From: Metallyticus violacea
Taxonomy: Eukaryota; Arthropoda; Insecta; Mantodea; Metallyticidae
Direction of reading: 5' to 3'
DNA: 64,000 nt
Assembly (NCBI GenBank): GCA_030762175.1
Contig: CM060833.1
Location: 155,741,501 to 155,805,500, forward strand
The notes under the pieces were generated by a model that saw only the letters and a list, made by a program, of their open reading frames with translations, was not told the DNA's origin and did not search any database. Each line of letters opens with the position of its first letter. Position 1 is the first letter of the stretch. Position numbers and translations under genes: made by a program. Below, piece after piece: positions 26,801 through 35,218 of this stretch.

Positions 26801-29800
26801 GTATATATTGAAAGTATAATATATTATTTTTTTTAAATATTATTTCTGAACCCCTATTAAACTTTTTTTTTTCATTGTATTTTCAGCAACCGTTCCTGAC
26901 TTCCGACGTCTTTGTATCTTTACTGCAGTAATGTTATTACGCTGTTTGCTGTAAATTGTTGCTGAATTTCGCATAAAGCAAATGTCTCATTCAAAATGAT
27001 GGAATTGGCAGCTTCAGAAACATTACGATTTCCATAGGAAACTTTCTAAAGGTGTTGACAACTACATTTACCGATCTGAAATACAAAAACAGTTTGTTGC
27101 ATTGAACGTTTTTGGATGTAAGGCAACTTTTCGTACAATGCCACACAATTAGCTGGACCACCATCAATCACAGTTGTGAATGTAATTGAATTGTAACCAC
27201 AATAGCGATGTTTTCAGGAATGAACACCTCCAAGATCCAATCTGCACGCTCTTCGTCTTTAAGCTTTCTCGCTCCATTCAAAAAAGTTTGACTCATTCTT
27301 TTACGGTAGAATATGAGGGGGGATGCTTCCCCATATACGCCGTCCAATCCTGTTTAATTTCATTTGGAGTAAGTGCTTCTTTGTGAATAGCTTATTTATT
27401 TAACAGAGAAGTTATGATACCAAATAAGGGTTTTGTGAAGGTAATAATCCTTATCAGCGAGGCCGGAAACTTATGGACCTACCTTCGTACCAAGTGCAAG
27501 GCTTCCCTGTGTCTATCCCTCCGATGACTCTATCCATTTGGCGCGAGAAATTTTTATTGTGCAGCAAACTTAGAAACTGGCCAATTTCCTATATAGAACA
27601 ACTTTGCGGTATTATGATTTTCTCTAGCTGATATTAATTAAACTTTTATGACTCTCCTTTATATTTGTAGGAGCCAAAATCGACATGGGTCACCATTCCA
27701 CCAAAGCACACAAAGCTCTGGATGAGACGGTGGAGTTTCAGAAGGCCGTGAAAGTTGCCTGCAGCATTATAGACGAGCAGGACACCCTGGTTGTAGTAAC
27801 TGCAGACCATGCCCACACCATGACCTTCAGCGGTTATCCTAGTCGTGGAAATGACATTTTTGGTACGTAAGCAATGACACTACAAACCCTTAAGTCCTCT
27901 CTAGAGCAAATCAATACAACTTTAAATTGTTATAGGTATCGCAGGTGTCTCTGGAGTGGATAAACTGCCCTACTCTACCTTAAGCTATGCCAATGGACCT
28001 GGTTACAAACATCCAAGAGGTGACGGTTCCCGCTACGATATTTCCGTTGACAATCTACGTAAGTACGCCTTATTAAGGTTAAAGCTTCTGGATAGGTTCC
28101 CCCCTCCCCTCATTTTGGATGAAAATTGCCGTTTGACGATTGAGCAAACACCATCACACTATAGTGACCCTTTTGGTCAACTATACCTCACAGCATGTAT
28201 TTCAGTTGGCGCATTTATTACCATTATCAATTGCTGTTACCATTAGCAGATAAAAAAAAAATCCGTTTTTAGAAATTTAGGAAAATTATAAGAGAGTTCG
28301 TCAAAACAAAACATTTTCCTGCAGTGTTTTGTTTTGAAAGTCGATGCTGGTGGTGTAGTGATAACCATACTTGCCTCCTAAACCCAAGATCGATGGATTT
28401 TTTCGGGAGTAAAAATCCTAAGTATGGTTTCCTTCATAAGGGAAGTAAAGCCATGGGTCCCGTGGAGAGTTACGGCACGATAAAGAACCTCTGGCCTTAA
28501 AGAAGAGGCCTCTAAGCAAAATTTGTCGGCCGTTTCACGTCCTGAATTGAAGCAAACATACTGTAATTATAAATTGGGAGTTTCTCAGAATATCATATTA
28601 AGACATAATTTATATAAAAATGTTTTAAGTTCAAGGCAGACTACAAACGGGATAGCTGAGCGTTTCTGTCATAAAAAAAAAAAATTATGGCTAAAATAAA
28701 TTCTCATCAGGCTAATGAGTATAGAGCACTATTTATTATTTTTATCTATAGGCATCAAAGACCGATGCTTGTAAACAGAGATTGCATTTTCAAAATTAAT
28801 AAATAACATAATAAGCAAGTTAACATAAGAGTCAACGCTATTATCAAACAACTTCTGCTACATGACTACTGGGAAATTCAACTTTGTTGCAATAGACGAA
28901 AAAAGTTGCAGACGAGTTGTTCCTGCTTTAAAACTACAAATATTTATATCTACAGCAATATTTGCTCTATAATGGTGTGGATTATCCCCTCGCTGATCGA
29001 TATATTAATCTGAATATCATTTGGGCTTGGTCGTGGAGACCTTGGGTCTCTTCTGTTGTTCTGAGATATTGGCTGGTTGAAGTGTCAAACGTTATATGAT
29101 TAGACTCCTAGAAGTTTCGTAACTTTTTGTTCCTCCTAAGTGGACACTAATACTTATTTTGACAATCGTAGAGAAGTCATATAGCAGCCGCAACATCCGA
29201 GGATTATTGTCTCACAAAATCCTTATCTGGTATCATACCTTATCTGTTAAGTAAATAATTGCAATTGTAACTTTCGCTCCGCTGTTTTCAGTTGTTCAGA
29301 TACATTGCATAAAGAAGTCTATGTGTAGAAGATTGTGACATGTTCAAAATGGCGTACCAAGTCGTTATTAAGTTCTTCACAAAAGAAGGACTTCCTACAA
29401 ATGCAATTAAACAGTGATTGGACGGTGTATATGGGAAATATCCCTCTCATATTCTACCGTAAAAGAATGGGCCAAACTTTTTTGAATGGGTCGAGAAATT
29501 ATAAAAGACGACAAGCATACAGGTTGGATCTTGGAGATGCTCACTCCTGAAAACATCGCTCTTGTGGAAGAGAAATTATGGAAGACCGGCGGCTCAAAGT
29601 TACAGAAACAGCAGCAAGGTTGGACCTTTTTAAAACAATAGTCCTTCCAATTATTAATGAACATTTAAACATGAGTAAGGTTAGCGCAAAATGGGTGCCT
29701 AGATTTCTTTCCTCAGTCCAAAAGCAGCAACTTTGTTGTCAGGCATCTTTGGAGCTCAGCCGTGGCAGCGATAGAGAAGTTCTGCAAACCATTGATACAG

Positions 29801-32800
29801 AAGATGAAACTATGGTCCTCTACTATGATCCCTTGTCCAAAAGAGAATCAATGGAGTGGCGTAAACCTGGCGAAGCACCGAGACTCTAAAGGCTAAGGTC
29901 ACTCAGTCAACCAAGAAGATCATGACCATAATCTTTTGGAACTGTGAAGGAATACTCTTCATTGACTTCAAGGAGAGGAACCACAGGGAATGGGGAGTAC
30001 TATGCTGACCTACTGCACTGCTGACTGAATACTGACTGAATAGTGTTTAACGCCCGTTTTTGCTACAGAGGCACCACAGGCGATGGACACTGATGATACA
30101 TGAGATGAAATGATATATTGGGAAAGGATTTTATGGAAGGAATCGTTCCAGGCCTAAGTTTAGGGTACCTTCCCGGCATTTGCCATTTATGAGGACTGAG
30201 GAAAACCTGGAAAAAACCTCAGTCAGGAAGGACGGTCCTGGCGGTATTCGAACCCAGACCTCCCGCTCACGAGTCCGAGACTTAACGACCTCGGCCACCC
30301 GTGGCGGTACCTACTGCACGGATTACATGTTTCCATCAAGGAGAAAAGGCGGGGAAAGGTGGATGGTGGTGTGCGCCTTCTTCATGACAACGCGCCTGTG
30401 CACACAGCTCTTGATGAAAAGGAAGCTGTGAAGGAATGTGGCTTCAAAGAGATGGGCCATCCAACCTGTAGATGGCCAGATCTAGCTCTCGGTGACTATT
30501 TCCTCTTCTCAAAACTCAAGAAGGACCTTCGAGGAAGGAAATTTAAGTGTGACGAAGAAGTGATGGATACTGCTTATGCCCAATTTACAGACAAGACTTC
30601 AGACTATTTGGGGAGGGGATTGAAATGTTAATTCGAAGATGTGAGAAGTGTATTGCAATTAAGGGTAACTATATTAACAGTGAAATATAGTTTTTGTCTT
30701 TATCATATCTAGAAAATGGTTTGGCCGGAATCTTATGGACCTACCCTCGTATTTCAGCGGTTTCCCCCTCCTCAATTTCCGCTTTTCTAGATCTTGTTAT
30801 TTTAGCCTCATTGTTCCACGAGTTTATATTTTTAATTTTTATTACATACAGGATGTTCGCTAAATGAGGTTGCTTCGTGAGGTGGTAGGGAACATCCATT
30901 TGAGCATTTTAATACATTGAATATTGAGTCGGAACTAGTTATGGGTGTTTACAGTGAAAATGTATTGAAATTGTTTAACATAAATTAATGTTTATTGTGC
31001 GGAAAATCAAAGTAGTTATAGGTGGTTTACAGCAATAGTTGGAAATGTCGCCCGTTGACAAGGTTGCACAGCTCCGCGAGTTTAAACATGAATTGATGAA
31101 CTGTGTCCACAGGAGTGTCATAGATAAGTGACTTCACGTGCACCCACAGAAGCAAATACAAAGGTGTCAGATCTGGAGACTTCGGTGGCCATGAAACGGT
31201 TCCACCTCGACCAATGCACCTATCTCTAAATCTTCTGTTGAGGAAAGCCCTGACGACACGTATGAAGTGGGGAAGGGCTTCATCGTGCTGGAACCACATC
31301 CTATAGCGTAAACTGAGAGGAATTTCTTTTGGGAACAGAACTTCTCGCAGAAAAGCCTAGTAAACGTGCCCTGTTATGCGAGGGGGAAGCATATAAGGGC
31401 CCATCAAGGTATTGTTTATCATTCTCGCCCAAATATTAATCGCAAATGTTCGTTGCATTGCAAACACCTGTGTTACACTAAGGTTAACGTGTGCCCATGA
31501 TTGTTTTTACTGTTGAAAATACCATTGCGAATAAACTTGGTCTCCTCTGTCCACAACACAACGGCGTGAAAGTCTGGAATTTCCAATTTCTGTGTGTATT
31601 TTATATACGGGTGTTGCTGTAGGAACCACCGGGAAAACGCACGTCGAGGAAGAAAGTCATCACCTTCAAGTACCTTAACTTTAATCATTTTTAAAGGATG
31701 TTGCTGATCCACGTGAAGAATATTTCAAACAGTGCTGTTACTAATCTGAAATCCTCGCGCCACAGCTCGAGAATTTGTTGAGGGACGGTTATGAAACTGT
31801 TTTAAACAATTGCTCTTCAAACTCTGGTGTACGGACCCATGTTCTAACGCGTGTATGATGATTTCATTTACAGTCTTTCTCAGTCGTCGATCAGTCGTGA
31901 ATAATGTCGTTTGCGAATGCTTTGAGCTCCAGCCATCGTGCCAGCAGCACCATACGCAAGATGCATGTCTGAGTTCCGACTACCTGAAGCGATCCATGTT
32001 GTAAGAATGACAGGCAGTATAAGTGTACGCATTTTTAGTACTGAACTTACGTGAAGAAGATGTGCATACTAATGCAGAAGGGGGTCTTCTTTCTTTCCTC
32101 CAAATGTTTGCCACGAACCGTGTTCACGGAAAGAGGTTAAGAGGTAAGTCAGAATGTAAACAAACCAAAGTAGGACAGCTTATCATATAAATAAGTGCAC
32201 TGCAGATTCACGTGGCGTGTACTGTGTTTACGCCCATAACACTGCATTTTCGAAGCAAGGAGCGTTGTATTAAAATATTTGTATGGATGTTCCCTACCAA
32301 AATTTGCACCCATTTCGCGAACACACTGTTAGTAACTAGAGAAACAGAAATTGACAAAAACACTGAAATTGCACACAAGCAACGTTATATTTCGAACTAC
32401 TTGTGTTCTTCAAAAGGCAGGTACTATTATGCTATTTAATGGTGTTTAACACCTATTTTCACCACTGAATAAACTTCAGCTAGGGGGAACTAGCAAGAAC
32501 AAACCTCCTATTCACCAGTTCTTGCCTTAACATGTCATTGTGTGTATATGTATGCACATTTCATTATTATATTCTGTCCCAGGTAGGTAATTCATTGCAT
32601 GCTGTGTTTGCAGACATTGAAACAGCTGAAAGTCTTATTTAATTACCACATTAGTGTTCACTCGCTTTTAAAAATAAAAATAAAATGATTACTTACATTA
32701 AAACATTTAAATACTATTATTCTAATTTCATTTAGTTTGCTTTATGCTATGTTCTATTTAAAAAAAAATGTGTTATGCTGAAACACTCTTTTTTGTTATT

Positions 32801-35218
32801 AATATACAACTGTGTGTGTGTGTATTTATATGCAATGTTTGCATGTATATACTCAGCTTTATATATACAAATGGAAGGAATCAATGCTCCAAAATACATA
32901 TTTTAAAAACTGTTTTTGAAATACCTACTTAAGTTTAATGCTAAGAATTGAAGATCATTGTTTTAAAGAAGTTTAAAGTGTTGAAATCAAATAAGCCACT
33001 TATATGATATCTTGCTGGGAGGGGGGACATAGCGTTAATTTTGAAACTGCAAGATTGGCTACGAAGGAATAAAGCATTATTTATTTAATGAGTATGTCAT
33101 AATTAGCATTGCTGTTTGTTACTTACATTTAGAATTCAGTACTGCATACAAATCAATTAGAGTAATTGTATTTACTACATTTATTATAGGTAGACTAAGA
33201 TTCAACAGTACCTTATTCTTGCACCTATTATACTTTCCTTGTTCTAGATTTATCCTCGGTAGATATTTCAACAAAATGGGAGCATCATAATAGAGGTTCA
33301 TGTCTGTAATAAACATTTTGTGAATAAGGTTCTATATGTGTATGTACTTCATACTTATTATTCCTACTAGCTCACAATGGATTTTAACAATGTCGTTACA
33401 CATTAACCTGCAACTGGTATGCTGGGTTCAGGAGGACCCCAGTGAACATTGATTATTGTAATCATATTTTTGCTGCAGTTCTCAGTACCCTTCAGATAGT
33501 ATGTTGAGATTGTGTTGCAATAAGTTAAAATATGACTTTAGTAATATTTTTTCCCCTCAGCAGTATCAGGACTACCCCACCATACTGAAAACATAAATAT
33601 ATTATCTCGCATTGCGATGTGTTTCGGCAGAAAATGGGATCATCCACATGCTAGTGAACAAAGGAAGAGGGAACCCATTTATGTGGAAACATTAAAAAAG
33701 TAAAAATCCGAAAGAGTTTTTACTACCCAAAGTCAGGAAACCTGATTCTTCGCTGTTTGGATTTGGGGACAATTTGTCCCATGTCCCAAAACCAAGAATG
33801 GTAGTGCTTATAGTGCCTTCTCTGCACTACAGTGCTTCAGTGAATGAGGAAACAAAGAAGCCTTAGATAATTCAATATCACAATGCCACAAAAGAAAGAA
33901 TAGATGCGCATGATCAAAAATTCACTGTTTACTTAACCAACAGGACCTGCATAAGGTGGCCTCTTGCAGTTTTCTACATAGTTATGAACATTTTGATGTA
34001 AATGTACTTGTGATACATTCGTCATTGACAGAAAATCATCAGAAATCATATTTTGAGCTGACCAAAGCCCTGCCATGGCAGCTAATTGAAGCATAACTCC
34101 AGAAAAGGATGAGATTTCTACACCTCTCACAAAAGTTAAGACAAAAAATTGCCAGGATGCTCAATTGTGAAATTTCCAAATAATTATAGCAAAATGGGTT
34201 AGATGTGCAAAGTGCCCTAGAACAAAATACCGGAAAGCTAAAATTATGTTATGTAACTTGCAGCACACTAATGTAGTAAATGCACCAAAAGTGTTTGTGA
34301 GGATTGTTTGTAAACACCAACTGCTGTTTTGTCCAATTGTTACATTTATTTGATTTTAAACACTTTTATTAATTACTGTTATCCTTAAATTTGCTATTTC
34401 AAGCTTTGTTCTCAGAATAAACCATGTAATTCAGTTCAAAATAACTGATTCTAATTACTGCATGTCGGTTTTTGAAAATCACATATATAGTAAAAAGGCT
34501 TCTTATTCCTGCGTGCCGAAGCTTACATTGTAATTGTTACCTCATTCATTTATAAATACAACTAAATATTAAATTTATGTTTAGTTCATTGTGATTTATC
34601 ACCCTCATCCTTTATAATTTTGAAAAAAGGAATGAGGCCCACTTTCCCCATCATACCAGTTGTGTTACAAAAAATGCACCATACTGGTTCCCATGTTAAA
34701 CATGAAGTTCTGCATATTGCCACCTATGGTAGGATAATGCAGATTTTAGAAATGACATTAATAATAGTTAAACAATAAAGAAAGTCGTTGGTTAAGTTTA
34801 ATCAGGTATAATAATGCTTTGAAATAGTTAAATGTTACTATTTTAATATTAAAATTAAAATTTACACCATCAAAAAACAGATAAGTTATGTAATACCTAC
34901 ATTGATTTTCATTTAAGTTTGAAAGTCTGATATACTCATACTAATGATGTTACAGATGACATGAATTATGAATTTCCAGCCACACTGCCACTCTCAAGTG
35001 AGACACATGGTGGTGATGATGTGGCAGTGTATGCTCAAGGACCTTGGTCCCATCTGCTTACTGGTTCTTTTGAGCAGAATTTTATTCCCCATGTGATGGC
35101 CTATGCTTCCTGTGTTGGCCCAGGATTGACCTACTGTACCAGGCACAACATTCCTGGACTGTACTCAGATACAATGAGGAGGATTTTTTACCATTCTTCT
35201 CCCTATGGATTTGTGTGA
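3462..35218 (+). CDS. ALP: Alkaline phosphatase gene (8 exons, 5' end missing)
   Basis: Exons: 3462-3676, 8194-8367, 14649-14840, 25262-25463, 25715-25849, 27671-27862, 27936-28058, 34956-35218. Every junction has AG before and GT after the exon, and the phases join correctly, giving about 498 residues of one open frame. The protein is a metal-dependent phosphomonoesterase. Visible motifs in order are FLGDGM (metal-binding Asp), DSACSAT (nucleophilic Ser), DAGKSTG, THASPA, VILGGGR, LFVEG (Glu ligand), IDMGHH (Asp and His ligands), VVTADHAH (Asp-His pair) and ETHGGDDV (His ligand), so the enzyme looks functional. Family members are usually secreted and held on the membrane by a GPI anchor. The signal peptide exon is not in view, and the visible C-terminus is not strongly hydrophobic. 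Introns range from 73 bp to about 10.4 kb and are packed with transposon relics. The family call is secure; the paralogue is not determined. Confidence 0.93.
3976..4157 (-). mobile_element. tRNA-derived SINE (family 2), 3' fragment
   Basis: The minus strand carries the 3' body of family 2 (aaagaacctcaagcc-like, gaggcctc.gagcaaaattt, gcgttcataaataaa). The tRNA-related head is missing. Confidence 0.8.
4608..5848 (+). mobile_element. mariner element, family 1, near full length
   Basis: Bounded by TA dinucleotides and inverted repeats of about 30 bp (gagggtaggtccacaagtt at the left, its complement at the right). Transposase starts near 4795 ([20 protein letters not shown]) and has the HTH region, [24 protein letters not shown] (first Asp), LLRDNAPVH (second Asp) and [15 protein letters not shown] (third Asp), but stops and frameshifts break it. 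A run of 11 G at 5706-5716 lies in the C-terminal WGGG codons. Confidence 0.9.
6090..6265 (+). mobile_element. Degraded SINE family 2 copy
   Basis: It shows tttgtggtaaccatacttgc near the start and aaagaacctcaatgctgaaa and gcctgtgagcaaaat near the end, in the order found in family 2, with poor similarity between. Confidence 0.5.
6938..7420 (-). mobile_element. mariner-like element with internal deletion
   Basis: The minus strand starts with [20 protein letters not shown] and [10 protein letters not shown] (a DUF4817-like HTH head) at about 7368-7280, then jumps directly to [20 protein letters not shown], the third catalytic Asp block, and an intact C-terminus to 7039. The middle of the transposase, including the first two Asp, is absent. 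The left part repeats the relic at 345-680. Confidence 0.75.
8194..8367 (+). CDS. ALP: Alkaline phosphatase exon (catalytic serine)
   Basis: Preceded by cttgcag and followed by gtaggt; 58 whole codons, phase 0 at both ends. It begins [19 protein letters not shown]. The DSACSAT motif holds the serine that forms the phosphoenzyme. It continues through [10 protein letters not shown] and ends ILKWSQ, which joins DAGKSTG in the next exon. Confidence 0.94.
9096..9950 (-). mobile_element. Composite mariner relics
   Basis: A TIR-like gaggggcattcaataatt at about 9099 and a minus-strand frame at about 9650-9850 ([33 protein letters not shown]) resembling the mariner block between the first two catalytic Asp. 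A separate 3' end of family 1 (9536-9630) interrupts it. All frames are broken. Confidence 0.55.
9536..9630 (+). mobile_element. Solo 3' end of mariner family 1
   Basis: Nearly identical to the last 95 bp of the element ending at 5848 (atattgaaaagttaa, atcatacctagaaaa, taccctcg). No transposase sequence is attached. Confidence 0.75.
9951..11805. other. AT-rich intron without recognised features
   Basis: Intron 2 of the phosphatase gene. Only short simple repeats are seen, such as attaatattaat near 9960 and (GAT)n near 11233. Confidence 0.6.
11806..13058 (-). mobile_element. mariner element, family 1, near full length
   Basis: TA-flanked inverted repeats at both ends (tacgtccacaagtttccgg left; its complement right, ending taccctcg). 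The minus-strand transposase begins [20 protein letters not shown] near 12888 and retains [38 protein letters not shown] and [20 protein letters not shown], with frameshifts between these blocks. Inactive. Confidence 0.9.
13059..14648. other. Unassigned intron sequence
   Basis: The stretch 13480-14140 is less AT-rich than its surroundings and holds short unrelated open frames on both strands. I recognise no protein or known repeat in it. Confidence 0.5.
14649..14840 (+). CDS. ALP: Alkaline phosphatase exon (THASPA region)
   Basis: Preceded by ttgcag and followed by gtgagg; 64 whole codons in phase 0. It contains [20 protein letters not shown], whose Arg and His/Thr belong to the phosphate and metal site of the family, then [15 protein letters not shown], and ends PGRNIK. 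A SINE begins about 28 bp after the exon. Confidence 0.94.
14868..15073 (+). mobile_element. SINE family 2 copy with internal deletion
   Basis: The head has a clear B-box region (gatcgcgggttcaatcccgg), then about 100 bp of the body is missing and the 3' part follows (gaaagaagaggcctctga, gcgctcataaataaatca). Confidence 0.85.
15306..15335. repeat. (AG)n microsatellite
   Basis: About 15 uninterrupted AG units. Confidence 0.97.
15579..15870 (-). mobile_element. SINE family 2, near full length
   Basis: On the minus strand it runs from a tRNA-like head (ggtaaccatacttgcctgct, then gggtttagc-type spacer and degraded B-box) through the body to a taaataaa tail. Confidence 0.85.
15871..17535. other. 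AT-rich intron without recognised features
   Basis: Part of phosphatase intron 3. I see no coding frame with a recognisable product and no repeat family seen elsewhere in the window. Confidence 0.5.
17536..18663 (+). mobile_element. mariner element, family 1, 5'-variant copy
   Basis: The left end keeps only a shortened repeat (tacgacggtagcc) before the family sequence; the right end is complete. Transposase blocks: [60 protein letters not shown] and [18 protein letters not shown] run of 12 G (18521-18532) interrupts the C-terminal WGGG codons. There are several frameshifts. Confidence 0.9.
19456..20759 (+). mobile_element. mariner element, family 3, complete ends
   Basis: TA-flanked inverted repeats (cgaggtgtgatcaaaaagta and its complement at the right end). 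The transposase starts at 19657 ([20 protein letters not shown]), with a stop replacing Trp near 19777, then [23 protein letters not shown] and [20 protein letters not shown], so all three catalytic Asp remain (DD34D pattern). Frameshifts near 19925, 20200 and 20380 break it. Confidence 0.9.
21244..21827 (-). mobile_element. SINE family 1 split by a SINE family 2 insertion
   Basis: The two halves, 21244-21376 (aatagtgtttatcgcccg, gcaccacaggcg) and 21694-21827 (catttgccgtttatgagtac, gagaatcgaacccca), together make one reverse-oriented family 1 SINE. The inserted element occupies 21377-21693. Confidence 0.85.
21377..21693 (+). mobile_element. SINE family 2 inserted in SINE family 1
   Basis: Head ggcctggtggtgtagtggta, spacer cctcctaaaccca, B-box acaggttcggtcccgg, body and tail ccataaataaaccaaatc. 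Flanked by 12-bp duplications differing at one base (tcccctgaattt at 21365-21376, tcccctgcattt at 21694-21705). Confidence 0.88.
22331..22607 (+). mobile_element. SINE family 2, full length
   Basis: gtcctgatggtgtacttgcc head with a small deletion, B-box gtgggttcaaacccggcc, conserved body (ttcggaaggaacgtaaagcc) and gataaataaatcaaatc tail. Confidence 0.9.
23222..24046 (-). mobile_element. mariner element, family 4, 5'-truncated
   Basis: The minus strand reads [20 protein letters not shown] (first Asp), [41 protein letters not shown] (second Asp) and [20 protein letters not shown] (third Asp), then [15 protein letters not shown]. The 3' end is gaggtggtatccaaaatatt. A microsatellite of GT and 30 T (23805-23852) has grown in the codons of PRPKKARQ. 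It abuts family 1 sequence at about 24046. Confidence 0.88.
23805..23852. repeat. (GT)n followed by T30
   Basis: About nine GT units followed by 30 T, inside a mariner reading frame, where the complementary strand is a lysine (AAA) codon run. Confidence 0.97.
24047..24485 (-). mobile_element. mariner family 1, 5' third
   Basis: Right end ends in the family repeat (acggaaacttatggccctac) next to TA. The minus strand encodes the HTH half ([20 protein letters not shown], then [20 protein letters not shown] with [20 protein letters not shown]) and stops at the junction with family 4. Confidence 0.85.
24599..24661. repeat. Imperfect (AAT)n repeat
   Basis: AAT units with interruptions. Confidence 0.9.
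24744..25221 (-). mobile_element. LINE relic, C-terminal zinc-knuckle end
   Basis: An open minus-strand frame (25221-24934) of 95 codons is followed, after a frameshift, by [20 protein letters not shown], the Cx2C...HxxxxC knuckle typical of the C-terminus of several LINE polyproteins. No reverse-transcriptase core remains. Confidence 0.5.
25262..25463 (+). CDS. ALP: Alkaline phosphatase exon (VILGGGR)
   Basis: Preceded by ctatag and followed by gtaagt. It begins [14 protein letters not shown], the conserved GGGR turn after the insert of exon 3, then a charged stretch ([16 protein letters not shown]) and [18 protein letters not shown]. It ends one base into a Gly codon. The upstream intron, about 10.4 kb, is the longest of the gene. 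Confidence 0.92.
25470..25560 (+). mobile_element. Possible SINE scrap with B-box
   Basis: cccaggttcgacccctgg at about 25510 resembles a tRNA T-loop/B-box. No A-box or family body is seen, so this may be chance. Confidence 0.25.
25715..25849 (+). CDS. ALP: Alkaline phosphatase exon (LFVEG)
   Basis: Preceded by cccacag and followed by gtaaga. It reads [19 protein letters not shown], then the helix [14 protein letters not shown] and GFFLFVEG; the Glu is a metal ligand in the family. It starts with two bases and ends with one base of split Gly codons. The intron before it is only 251 bp. Confidence 0.93.
26287..26574 (+). mobile_element. SINE family 2, full length, well preserved
   Basis: Head gtcggttctggtggtgtagt, B-box cgcgggttcgaactcggcc, body with ttcggaagggaagtaaagcc and gataaagaacctcaagcctg, tail ccgtaaaaaaatc. 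This is the best copy for a family consensus. Confidence 0.92.
26575..27202. other. Intron sequence, no feature recognised
   Basis: AT-rich part of phosphatase intron 5 between a SINE and a mariner fragment. Confidence 0.5.
27203..27487 (-). mobile_element. mariner family 1, 5' fragment with internal deletion
   Basis: Right end carries the family inverted repeat (gaggccggaaacttatggac, ending cttcg) next to TA. About 285 bp of the HTH half are present; about 75 bp are lost between the aagtgcttctttg and atttatttaacag segments. Confidence 0.85.
27671..27862 (+). CDS. ALP: Alkaline phosphatase exon (metal ligands)
   Basis: Preceded by tttgtag and followed by gtacgt. It carries [20 protein letters not shown], with the Asp and His of the first zinc site, and [18 protein letters not shown], with the Asp-His pair of the second metal site. 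Both sets of ligands are intact, supporting an active enzyme. The following intron is only 73 bp. Confidence 0.95.
27936..28058 (+). CDS. ALP: Alkaline phosphatase exon (crown-domain region)
   Basis: Preceded by ttatag and followed by gtaagt. It encodes [20 protein letters not shown] and [21 protein letters not shown], the less conserved segment between TADH and THGG in this family. It ends one base into a His codon that is completed by exon 8, nearly 6.9 kb downstream. Confidence 0.9.
28343..28553 (+). mobile_element. SINE family 2, 3'-truncated
   Basis: Head gatgctggtggtgtagtgat then cctcctaaacccaagatcga; the B-box is deleted and the body runs to gtttcacgtcctgaattg, where the copy stops without a tail. 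Confidence 0.88.
29185..30749 (+). mobile_element. mariner family 1 interrupted by a SINE
   Basis: The 5' end is a variant of the family repeat (ccgaggattattgtctcac); the 3' end is complete (ctaccctcg, then TA). Transposase blocks: [77 protein letters not shown] and [19 protein letters not shown] family 1 SINE lies at 30019-30308. Frameshifts also occur outside the insertion. Confidence 0.9.
30019..30308 (-). mobile_element. SINE family 1, full length, with target duplication
   Basis: On the minus strand: head gccacgggtggccgaggtcg (A-box), ctgggttcgaataccgcc (B-box), then the conserved body and a tail ending in tactgac-type repeats. Exact 11-bp duplications acctactgcac flank it at 30008-30018 and 30309-30319. 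Confidence 0.93.
30849..32329 (-). mobile_element. mariner-like element, family 5, both ends present
   Basis: Inverted repeats: left caggatgttcgctaaatg with ggtagggaacatccat inside; right the complement, ending gcgaacacactg. Minus-strand transposase pieces: [36 protein letters not shown] (second Asp) and [20 protein letters not shown] (third Asp), to [14 protein letters not shown]. Frameshifts and stops separate them. Confidence 0.8.
32330..33402. other. AT-rich intron without recognised features
   Basis: Part of phosphatase intron 7. It has a small scrap of SINE family 1 (about 32440-32475) and a short (GT)n near 32812. Confidence 0.5.
33403..34370 (+). mobile_element. piggyBac relic A
   Basis: Starts at TTAA with a piggyBac-like end (cctgcaactggtatgctggg) and a short hairpin (gggttcaggaggaccc). 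Decayed frames read [49 protein letters not shown] and a C-terminal Cys block [18 protein letters not shown], in the order of piggyBac transposases (GVD..DQ, RWPL.FY, zinc cross-brace). The right end is not found and the N-terminal half is missing. Confidence 0.72.
34956..35218 (+). CDS. ALP: Alkaline phosphatase last exon
   Basis: Preceded by gttacag; the first two bases complete a His codon. It carries [19 protein letters not shown] (the His ligand), then [19 protein letters not shown], and stops at 35216-35218. The end ([18 protein letters not shown]) is not a clear GPI-attachment tail. The exon has no CpG dinucleotide in 263 bp, in contrast to all upstream exons, and lies at the edge of a CpG-poor region. 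A short alternative donor inside the exon, leading to another 3' exon, cannot be excluded. Confidence 0.9.
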
